Assembly: GCA_003488145.1 (NCBI GenBank)
Contig: DNMQ01000103.1
Coordinates: 1-5,628, forward strand
Source: Pseudomonas sp.
Lineage (GTDB): Bacteria > Pseudomonadota > Gammaproteobacteria > Pseudomonadales > Pseudomonadaceae
DNA: 5,628 bases
Reading direction: 5' to 3'
Shown here: in pieces, positions 1 through 4,719 of the stretch
Numbering within the stretch: the first letter of the stretch is position 1
How the letters are laid out: every line of letters begins with the position of its first letter
Translations under genes and position numbers: made by a program
The notes under the pieces: generated by a model
Database searches by the model: none
Seen by the model: the letters and a program-made list of their open reading frames with translations, nothing else
What the model was told of the DNA's origin: nothing

Positions 1-1178
1 TCGATGGCGGCGTTGAGCGCGAGCAGATTGGTCTGGTCGGCGATCGCGCGAATCACATCCACCACCTGCCCGATGCTCGCAGCCTCTTGGGCCAGGTGGG
101 TCACGGTGGCCGCGGTCTGCTGCAGCTTGTCGCTCAGCTGGTCGATGGTCTGCCGCGTGGCAGTCACCTGGCGGCGTCCGTCGTCGGCGACCGTCTCGGC
201 ATCGCGCGAAGCATCGGAGGTGCGGTTGGCGTTGCCGGCCACTTCGTCCACCGCGGCGGACATTTCGGTGACCGCGGTGGCGGCCATCTGCACTTCCTCG
301 TTCTGCTGATGGATGCCCTGGGCGGTGTGCTGGGTGACCGCGTGCAGTTCCTCGGCAGCCGACGCCAGCTGGGTCGCCGAGCCCTGGATGTCCTGCAGCG
401 TATCGCGCAGGGTGCGCTGCATCTGACGGATCGACTGCTGCACCTCGGTGATTTCGTCCTTGCCGCGACACTCGATGGTGCGACTCAGATCACCCGCTGC
501 CACCGATGCCGCGGCCTGCTTCAACTCCTCCAGCGGCCGGCTGATGCTGCGCAACATCACCGTGGCGAACAGACCGCCGCCAACCAGCAGCGCCAGCAAC
601 AGGCCGATGTTCAACAGGCGATTACGCTGATAGAGCGCCTGCGCCTGTTCGTACTCGGCCTTGGCCTCGCCCAGTTGCAGCTCGATCAGCTGGGTAAAGC
701 CTTCTGATATGGGATCGATCAGCGGATACAGATCGTTGATGACGAACGCCGCCAGCCGCTTTTCGCTGTGCCGGTCCAGCGTACGCTCGAGCGCATCGAG
801 TGGTTCGTCCGCGGCCTTCATCAGGGTTTCGATGCGCGTCGCGATCAGTCGCTCGGCGTCAACCAGTCGGGTGTTCAGGTACGCACTCCAGAGACGGTTG
901 ATCTCGGCGCGGGCGTTGCGCACCTCGTCACGCGCCTGGCCGTAGCTGAGCATGCCGCTGCGAGTCTTGTGGGTGGTATCGACGATCTTCACCGCGTACA
1001 GGTCGACGATCAGCTTGAGGTCACGCAGCGGCACGACGCGATCCAGGTACACGGTGTTGAGCCCGGCGACGCTGCGCTGCTGGGCATTGAGCCCGGTCAG
1101 CCCGATCACCAGGCAGGCTGCAAGCATGGCCCCGACCAGAATCAGCAGGCGGGCACGGATTGTCAGTTGCTGCATCAT
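1..1178 (-). CDS. Methyl-accepting chemotaxis protein, 4-helix-bundle-type sensor (partial, 3' end outside window)
   Basis: Inner-membrane chemoreceptor that senses a periplasmic ligand and controls the CheA kinase through CheW. 392 codons are visible. Residues 11-30 form the first membrane helix, about 31-187 a helical periplasmic domain of the size of a 4HB_MCP sensor, about 188-209 the second membrane helix, and about 210-264 a HAMP domain (RSISRPLEELKQAA, then AAGDLSR). The coiled-coil signalling domain follows; near its hairpin tip it reads IRAIADQTNLLALNAAI, diagnostic of MCPs, and is cut there by the window edge. The region with EEVQMAATAVTEM is a likely methylation helix. The start is the first of two consecutive ATGs (1178 and 1175); a weak GGA lies 9 nt before the first. 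No sigma-28-like promoter was found upstream, unlike the other chemoreceptor. Family identity is certain; the sensor class is inferred from length and helical character, and the ligand is unknown. Confidence 0.95.
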   Translation of the reverse strand, partial: MMQQLTIRARLLILVGAMLAACLVIGLTGLNAQQRSVAGLNTVYLDRVVPLRDLKLIVDLYAVKIVDTTHKTRSGMLSYGQARDEVRNARAEINRLWSAYLNTRLVDAERLIATRIETLMKAADEPLDALERTLDRHSEKRLAAFVINDLYPLIDPISEGFTQLIELQLGEAKAEYEQAQALYQRNRLLNIGLLLALLVGGGLFATVMLRSISRPLEELKQAAASVAAGDLSRTIECRGKDEITEVQQSIRQMQRTLRDTLQDIQGSATQLASAAEELHAVTQHTAQGIHQQNEEVQMAATAVTEMSAAVDEVAGNANRTSDASRDAETVADDGRRQVTATRQTIDQLSDKLQQTAATVTHLAQEAASIGQVVDVIRAIADQTNLLALNAAI

Positions 1179-1280
1179 TCGTTCTTTTCCATATGGCGTG
1201 CCGTTCGTGAGAAGCGGCAAATTGGCAAAAGTGAGGCATAACGGTCGAACCGGCGCGTCGGGCGAGGGACGTGCCGCGTG

Positions 1281-1295
1281 GTCCTGTTGCAGGAC
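1281..1295. repeat. Short perfect inverted repeat, 6-bp stem, 3-nt loop
   Basis: GTCCTG-TTG-CAGGAC forms a compact hairpin in the chemoreceptor's upstream region, about 100 bp before its start. CGCG-AAT-CGCG overlaps the adjoining bases. It could be part of the 5' leader or an operator half; there is no T-run to make it a terminator. Confidence 0.35.
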
Positions 1296-1347
1296 GCGAA
1301 TCGCGGAAGAGGAAGCGGGAGCGTGATCTTGTTGTTGGGTCTAGAGA

Positions 1348-1366
1348 CGCCTGCCGAGCACAGGCG
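1348..1366. repeat. Inverted repeat, 6-bp stem, 7-nt loop
   Basis: CGCCTG (1348-1353) and CAGGCG (1361-1366) pair perfectly around a 7-nt loop. It sits in the middle of the gene-free stretch. Without a following T-run on either strand it is not a standard terminator; its role is unknown and chance is possible in such GC-rich DNA. Confidence 0.3.
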
Positions 1367-1518
1367 AAATGCCAGCACGCGAGATCATATCGGCCAAGCG
1401 TGGTCGCCCTTTAATGAAAAATCATCGCAAGCTGCATGCCAGAGCGCCCGGGCAGCACATTGCGCAGCAAGGTCGGTTCACCGACGCAGCAGTAGCCTCG
1501 CCTGCACTGCCGTTGAAC

Positions 1519-1547
1519 TTCACTGCCCCGACGGTCCATGCGATAAG
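1519..1547 (+). promoter_or_regulatory. Possible sigma-70-type promoter of the small exported protein gene
   Basis: TTCACT (1519-1524) and GATAAG (1542-1547) are separated by 17 bp and each matches 4 of 6 consensus bases. Transcription would begin near 1554, giving a leader of about 95 nt that contains the GCGCA/TGCGC hairpin (1567-1581). A match this loose is only suggestive. Confidence 0.25.
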
Positions 1548-1648
1548 ACATGCGACTAATGGCGCTGCGCAGACTGTGCGCTACTACACAGCGTCAGTAC
1601 CCGCAGGTGATACCTTCGCGCCCGACCAAATTCAGCAAGGGACCTGTC

Positions 1649-1999
1649 GTGAAAACGCTTATCCGGACCGCCGCTCTGGCGCTGACCACCATCGTCGCCA
1701 ACCATGCCTTCGCGGAGGCACCGCCACCTAGCAACTTGGCCGAGGCGGTGAAGCAATTCTCCGAATACAACACCCGCCTCGACCAGGCCCTGGCGCAGGA
1801 GCAGACACCGGAGAACATGGCGCAGATCCACGAACTGACCTACACGATGAAAGCGGCGCTGGAGAAAATCGTCGAGGAAATGGACGGGCTGAACGACACC
1901 CTGGAGGAAATCCACATCGCCTCGGAAGCCGAGAGCGCGGACGAAGTCAGCAGCTACAGCGCGGACTATCTGAAGACTGCGCGGACGGTGATCAAGTAA
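1649..1999 (+). CDS. Small exported helical protein, DUF6746-like
   Basis: A 116-residue protein of unknown function. The start chosen is GTG 1649, with AAGGGA six nt before it, because translation from there opens with a classic Sec signal peptide: positive residues (K2, R6), a hydrophobic core from about 8 to 17, and an AFA|EA cleavage site after residue 22. An earlier in-frame ATG at 1550 would bury the signal behind 33 residues without export features and is rejected. The mature part, about 94 residues, is rich in Glu, Ala and Leu and looks entirely helical (AEAVKQFSEYN, HELTYTMKAALEKI, LNDTLEEIHIASEAE). It has no cysteine and no membrane segment, suggesting a soluble periplasmic helical bundle. 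From memory this resembles the Pseudomonas DUF6746 family; that assignment is tentative. It converges on the lipoprotein gene with a 9-nt gap. Confidence 0.85.
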   Translation: MKTLIRTAALALTTIVANHAFAEAPPPSNLAEAVKQFSEYNTRLDQALAQEQTPENMAQIHELTYTMKAALEKIVEEMDGLNDTLEEIHIASEAESADEVSSYSADYLKTARTVIK

Positions 2000-2008
2000 T
2001 CCGCCGCA

Positions 2009-2434
2009 TCAGGGCTCGACCGGCACGATATCGAAGCCAATGCGGTTGTCGCTGATGACGCGATATTCCAGCGTCTGCCCCGCCTGCACCTGCGCCAGTT
2101 TCTCGCGGCGCAGGCTGAGCTTGCCACACAGCGTGTCGTCCAGCGGATCGGTGCCGATGCTGACGATCCGCGCACCGGCCGGCACCTGAAAACGCACCAC
2201 CTCGCCGACGTGGATGCGCGCCGCCAGCTCACGATCGATCAGCACTGCGATGTAGCAGCCGCCGCCACGCAAGCCGAAATCCCGCGTCACCACCACCTCA
2301 CCGGCGTTCTCCAGGGGCTGTTGGTAGGCCAGCACCCGCTCGGCCGGCACCGGTTCGATGTCCTCGGCATCGGGCTGCCAGGATGAACAGCCAGCCAGCG
2401 ACAGCAGTGTAGTGAAAGCGAGGGTCGGACGCAT
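2009..2434 (-). CDS. Small putative outer-membrane lipoprotein
   Basis: A 141-residue protein of unknown function. The start is ATG 2434, with AAGGAG five nt before it. It opens with a lipoprotein signal peptide, MRPTLAFTTLLSLAGC, whose LAGC lipobox places the lipidated cysteine at residue 16. Ser at +2 fits sorting to the outer membrane by the Lol system. After an acidic, proline-containing linker (about 18-30) comes a compact domain with alternating beta-type segments: EVVVTRDFG, GGGCYIAVLIDRELAARI, EVVRFQVPAGARIVSIG, then TLEYRVISD near the end. The VGE...F.VPAGAR pattern recalls DUF2846-like beta proteins, but I cannot confirm the family. Two further cysteines, C60 and C103, could form a disulfide in the periplasm. 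The frame stays open upstream to 2542 but lacks a signal peptide and RBS there. It faces the AraC gene divergently across 111 bp. Confidence 0.85.
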   Translation of the reverse strand: MRPTLAFTTLLSLAGCSSWQPDAEDIEPVPAERVLAYQQPLENAGEVVVTRDFGLRGGGCYIAVLIDRELAARIHVGEVVRFQVPAGARIVSIGTDPLDDTLCGKLSLRREKLAQVQAGQTLEYRVISDNRIGFDIVPVEP

Positions 2435-2500
2435 GGAAACTCCTTGGCCGGGACTGAAATGGCGAACCTGGTCGTCGAGCATGCCAGAGCGCCGAATGAT

Positions 2501-2509
2501 TGCTAGAGT
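2501..2509 (+). promoter_or_regulatory. Possible extended -10 promoter of the AraC-family gene
   Basis: TGCTAGAGT has the TG-N-TANNNT form of an extended -10 element, 36 bp before the GTG start of the regulator. Start of transcription would be near 2516, leaving a leader of about 30 nt. No good -35 box is seen, which such promoters tolerate. It lies in the 111-bp divergent region shared with the lipoprotein gene. Confidence 0.35.
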
Positions 2510-2545
2510 CTGACTACAGTTTCGTATCGATGACGCAGGCACAAC

Positions 2546-3394
2546 GTGAACAATCCGGACGACAGCCAGCCACGCTTCTGGCGCGACGCCGCCCTACCCT
2601 TCCTCGAGGCGCGGGCGGTCGCCGATGGGCGCAGGGTCTGCTATGCGCCGCACTGTCACGAGACCTTTTCCATCGGCGCGATCACCGCCGGCGCCAGCAC
2701 CTACTTCAACGGCACGGCACGCCAGCGGATCGCCCGCGGCGCCGTGGTGATCATCAATCCGCAAACGGTGCATGCCTGCAACCCCATCGACGGCCAACCC
2801 TGGTCGTACCTGATGTTCTACGTCGACACGGGCTGGCTGGGCGCGCTGCAACATGAACTGGGCGTCAGCGCCGACGGCCGCTTCATTCCCTACACGCCGA
2901 TCCAGAGCCTCGACCCGGCGTTATTCACCGGGCTGACCAGGCTGTACGCCACCCTGCTCGACGCGCAGGCGGACACGCTGCAGCGGCAGAGCGCGGCGGT
3001 CGAGTACTTCACGCTGCTGCAGCAGACCCTTGCCCCGGCAGCCGCCAGCCCCGGCGCAGAGCCCGTCGAACAGCTGCGACGGGCGGCCGACTACATTACC
3101 GAACACTGTACCCAGGCGCTGCGTCTGGAAGACATCTGCCAGGCAGCCGCGCTGTCACCGTCCTATCTGATCCGCACCTTCAGGCAGCACTACGGCATGA
3201 CCCCGCATGCCTATCTGCTCAACCGTCGCATCCAGCGCAGCCAGCACTGGCTGCGCCAGGGGCGTGAGCTGGCGGAGGTGGCCCTGGCCGCGGGTTTCGC
3301 CGATCAGGCGCACTTCCAGCGCACCTTCAAGCGCCAGCTGGCGGCGACTCCCGGGCAGTACCGCGACCGTGTCGCCAGGGCCGCACGGCACTAG
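2546..3394 (+). CDS. AraC/XylS-family transcriptional regulator with N-terminal cupin-like sensor domain
   Basis: A 282-residue one-component DNA-binding regulator. Residues about 30-90 form an AraC_binding-type cupin (HCHETFSIGAITAGAS, with H36 and H38, then IINPQTVHACNP), expected to bind a small effector. A helical linker is followed by the double helix-turn-helix: helix-turn-helix 1 at about 192-212 (RLEDICQAAALSPSYLIRTF) and helix-turn-helix 2 at about 241-261, ending in the family signature FADQAHFQRTFKRQ...PGQYR. The length is typical. GTG 2546 is the only plausible start because an in-frame TGA lies at 2531; its RBS is weak (an AGG about 7 nt upstream). The gene ends on the convergent LysE-type gene, overlapping it by four bases. 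Regulators of this layout often sit beside LysE-type exporters and control them in response to the exported compound; that link is inferred from position. The effector is unknown. Confidence 0.95.
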   Translation: MNNPDDSQPRFWRDAALPFLEARAVADGRRVCYAPHCHETFSIGAITAGASTYFNGTARQRIARGAVVIINPQTVHACNPIDGQPWSYLMFYVDTGWLGALQHELGVSADGRFIPYTPIQSLDPALFTGLTRLYATLLDAQADTLQRQSAAVEYFTLLQQTLAPAAASPGAEPVEQLRRAADYITEHCTQALRLEDICQAAALSPSYLIRTFRQHYGMTPHAYLLNRRIQRSQHWLRQGRELAEVALAAGFADQAHFQRTFKRQLAATPGQYRDRVARAARH

Positions 3395-3978
3395 CCCAGC
3401 AGCAGATAGAGCGCGCTGGCGGCCAGCAGCAATGCCATGCTCCGATTCAACCAGCGAACCCGCGCCGGTTCCTGCAGATAGCGACCAAGCAAGGCGCAGG
3501 CGCCGGCCCAGCAGGCGATGGAGGCGTAGCAGATCAGGAAGTAGAGGCCGGCGAACAGCCAGATCCGCAGCAGATCACCGTTCGCCGCGAACAGCCCCAT
3601 GCCAGCCACCGACGCCAGCCAGGCCTTGGGGTTGAGCCATTGCATCAGCGCACCCTGCAAAAGCGAGGGGCCACTTGTGGCACTCTGAGGTTGCAGTCGT
3701 CCGTCATCGGCGGCCAGGCGCCAGGCCATGTAGAGCAGAAAGGCCACACCGCCCCACTGAATGCCGCGCAGCAATACCGGGGCGCGTTCCAGCAACTCGT
3801 ACAGGCCGAGTCCGATCAGCAGCAACAGCAGGGTGAAACCGAGGGTGGCGCCGGCGATGTGTCGGCCGCTGGCACGCAAGCCGAACCTCGCACCGCAGTT
3901 CAGCGCTACCAGATTGACCGGCCCGGGCGTGATGGAGGACGCCAGGGCGAAGGCGGCCATCGAGAGATAGAGTTCCAT
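3391..3978 (-). CDS. LysE/RhtB-family amino acid or metabolite exporter
   Basis: A 195-residue inner-membrane efflux protein of the LysE/RhtB superfamily, whose members export amino acids and related compounds using the proton gradient. The family motif SITPGPVN lies at 15-22 in the first membrane segment, and the second motif QWLNPKAW at 113-120. Hydrophobic segments fall at about 1-22, 41-62, 70-88, 117-132, 139-165 and 178-194, the usual six-segment layout, with a charged cytoplasmic loop around 90-105. The length is normal, so the gene appears intact. ATG 3978 has no strong RBS; an inverted repeat lies in its leader. The next in-frame ATG (3960) would cut into the first membrane segment. 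It ends within the last codon of the AraC-family gene, its likely regulator. Substrate cannot be assigned from sequence. Confidence 0.93.
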   Translation of the reverse strand: MELYLSMAAFALASSITPGPVNLVALNCGARFGLRASGRHIAGATLGFTLLLLLIGLGLYELLERAPVLLRGIQWGGVAFLLYMAWRLAADDGRLQPQSATSGPSLLQGALMQWLNPKAWLASVAGMGLFAANGDLLRIWLFAGLYFLICYASIACWAGACALLGRYLQEPARVRWLNRSMALLLAASALYLLLG

Positions 3979-3988
3979 GAGAAGCGGT

Positions 3989-4016
3989 GCCTGCCTGGAT
4001 TAGGAAGGCCGCAGGC
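3989..4016. repeat. Inverted repeat in the leader of the LysE-type gene
   Basis: GCCTGC (3989-3994) and GCAGGC (4011-4016) can pair as a 6-bp stem around 16 bases, just upstream of the exporter's start at 3978. In the minus-strand RNA the arm nearer the start contains the only AGG-like ribosome-binding candidate, so pairing could reduce translation. It could equally be an operator for the neighbouring regulator or a chance match. Confidence 0.3.
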
Positions 4017-4063
4017 TACCCGGCGCGGGAGATCGCCTTATTGAAGGAAATTGCCCTGCCGCA

Positions 4064-4273
4064 TCACAGGTGATGACTGCCCGGATAGGGCCGCTCTTCC
4101 TCCACCTCACCGTCGCGACCGATGACCTCCACCGACGCTGTGCGGCCATCCATGAAGGCGTCCAGGGCACTGTACATCTCGTCCTTGGTAAGGGTGCGCA
4201 GCACGGTTTCATGGGATTGCTGGTCTTCCAGCTCCCAGCCCACCGTGGTGGGTCTGACTTGATAGATGTCCAT
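4064..4273 (-). CDS. Small DUF2188-like protein
   Basis: A 69-residue soluble protein. ATG 4273 has GAGGA seven nt before it. The chain runs MDIYQVRPTTVGWELE, then a helical middle (TLTKDEMYSALDAFMDG) and VEVIGRDGEVEEERPYPG near the end. An opening strand with P...GW, a central helix and a GRDG-x-(V/I)-x-E close to the C terminus match the general plan of the DUF2188 family of small alpha/beta proteins, whose function is not established. The resemblance is from memory and moderate. It has no signal peptide or membrane segment, so it should be cytoplasmic. It lies 50 bp after the small acidic gene on the same strand, with a hairpin between them, and 85 bp before the LysE-type gene. The open frame continues upstream to 4615, but that part is arginine-rich and shadows the acidic gene. 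Confidence 0.8.
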   Translation of the reverse strand: MDIYQVRPTTVGWELEDQQSHETVLRTLTKDEMYSALDAFMDGRTASVEVIGRDGEVEEERPYPGSHHL

Positions 4274-4293
4274 GCATATGTCCTCGCGTAGGG

Positions 4294-4316
4294 ACGGCCC
4301 GCCACAGGCGGGTCGT
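4294..4316. repeat. Strong hairpin between the acidic gene and the DUF2188-like gene
   Basis: ACGGCCCGCC (4294-4303) and GGCGGGTCGT (4307-4316) pair across an ACA loop: ten base pairs with one G-T wobble on the plus strand. In the minus-strand transcript, which carries both neighbouring genes, the core CCCGCC/GGCGGG remains and the wobble becomes an A-C mismatch. No T-run follows on either strand. It begins 8 nt before the Shine-Dalgarno of the DUF2188-like gene, so it may be an RNA processing or stability element or a weak terminator of the acidic gene. Confidence 0.55.
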
Positions 4317-4323
4317 TGGGGCG

Positions 4324-4512
4324 TTAGCTCGGCTGGTTGGAGCCGTCGATGCCCTGGATGTCCGGATCGTCCGACAGCACCTCTGGCTCGTCCGGGTTGT
4401 CCAGTCGGGTCGGCTTGTCGTCGAAATCCGGATCCTCGCCGGGGTTCTTCTCGCCGGAGTCGGTCATGGTCACGTCGGGCTCCTCGCCCGCCTGCAGCTC
4501 GTCTGTTTTCAC
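4324..4512 (-). CDS. Small, highly acidic, probably disordered protein of unknown function
   Basis: A 62-residue protein if started at GTG 4512, which has GAGG five nt upstream. Rival starts are GTG 4473, with GAGGAG six nt upstream (49 residues), and ATG 4467 (47 residues); the choice is open. The sequence is dominated by Asp, Glu, Pro, Asn and Gly (EKNPGEDPDFDD, KPTRLDNPDEPEVLSDDPD, ending GIDGSNQPS). It lacks cysteine, aromatic residues apart from one Phe, and any hydrophobic stretch, so it is expected to be cytoplasmic and largely unstructured. The loose repetition of NPxE and DDPD-type units is visible. Coding status rests on the clean open frame, RBS candidates and clear stop; I do not recognise a family. 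It reads toward the DUF2188-like gene and is divergent from the second chemoreceptor. Confidence 0.65.
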   Translation of the reverse strand: MKTDELQAGEEPDVTMTDSGEKNPGEDPDFDDKPTRLDNPDEPEVLSDDPDIQGIDGSNQPS

Positions 4513-4637
4513 GCCTGCCTCGCTTGTCAGTGGTGGCTCGGTATCGATTGGAGGCGGCAAAAGCCGTGACGTTCGCGGCACGGCCTACCGGTGGTCCGAA
4601 GCCGGTGCAGGCCACACAACACGCCTGTCGCAGCGTC

Positions 4638-4664
4638 TAAAGATCAATGTCGCCAAGCCGATAG
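4638..4664 (+). promoter_or_regulatory. Sigma-28 (FliA) flagellar/chemotaxis promoter
   Basis: TAAA (4638-4641), exactly 15 bases, then GCCGATAG (4657-4664). The consensus for FliA-dependent promoters is TAAA-N15-GCCGATAA, so only the last base differs. Transcription should begin near 4671, giving a leader of about 50 nt to the TTG start of the chemoreceptor at 4720. This ties the receptor to the late flagellar gene programme. Confidence 0.8.
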
Positions 4665-4709
4665 CGTCGAATGTATCGAGCATATGCCTTCCATCCTTTC
4701 TGCTCGGTC

Positions 4710-4714
4710 AGGAG
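4710..4714 (+). promoter_or_regulatory. Ribosome binding site AGGAG that favours the TTG start
   Basis: AGGAG followed by a 5-nt spacer and TTG 4720. The alternative in-frame ATG at 4684 has no comparable site and would lie only about 13 nt from the expected transcription start. Confidence 0.65.
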
Positions 4715-4719
4715 ATCCC

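Larger units (their letters stand above)
1179..1648. other. 470-bp intergenic region with no convincing gene
   Basis: This lies between the divergent starts of the chemoreceptor and the small exported protein. Open frames cross it, but none has a good ribosome binding site or a recognisable product, and those on the plus strand run out of frame into the next gene. It holds short perfect inverted repeats: GTCCTG-TTG-CAGGAC (1281-1295), CGCCTG-N7-CAGGCG (1348-1366) and GCGCA-N5-TGCGC (1567-1581). None is followed by a T-run, so they are not typical intrinsic terminators. The stretch around 1385-1430 is more AT-rich than its surroundings. It should contain promoters for both flanking genes and could hide a small RNA, but I cannot show one. 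Confidence 0.6.

Noticed and set aside
87..707. Long plus-strand frame of 206 codons
   Set aside because: It is the antisense shadow of the chemoreceptor, whose minus-strand translation carries unmistakable HAMP and MCP motifs.
1182..1206. GGCACG-like element upstream of the first chemoreceptor, considered as a sigma-54 promoter
   Set aside because: The -24-like half is present in part, but the -12 half reads ATGG instead of TTGC, and it lies too close to the start codon.
1175..1378. 67-codon minus-strand frame whose stop overlaps the first chemoreceptor's start
   Set aside because: Arginine- and proline-rich product with no family features and no clear RBS; the overlap with the receptor's ATG looks accidental.
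1369..1731. 120-codon plus-strand frame across the gene-free stretch
   Set aside because: No good RBS, no recognisable protein features, and it runs out of frame through the signal peptide of the well-supported gene at 1649.
1985..2030. Bidirectional terminator between the two convergent small genes
   Set aside because: No stable stem and no T-run on either strand could be found around the 9-nt gap.
2500..2856. Plus-strand frame overlapping the start of the AraC-family gene
   Set aside because: Arginine-rich shadow frame; the AraC frame contains the cupin and helix-turn-helix motifs.
4274..4615. N-terminal extension of the DUF2188-like frame to 4615
   Set aside because: Arginine/glycine-rich composition typical of a shadow frame; it overlaps the acidic gene, while ATG 4273 has its own good RBS.
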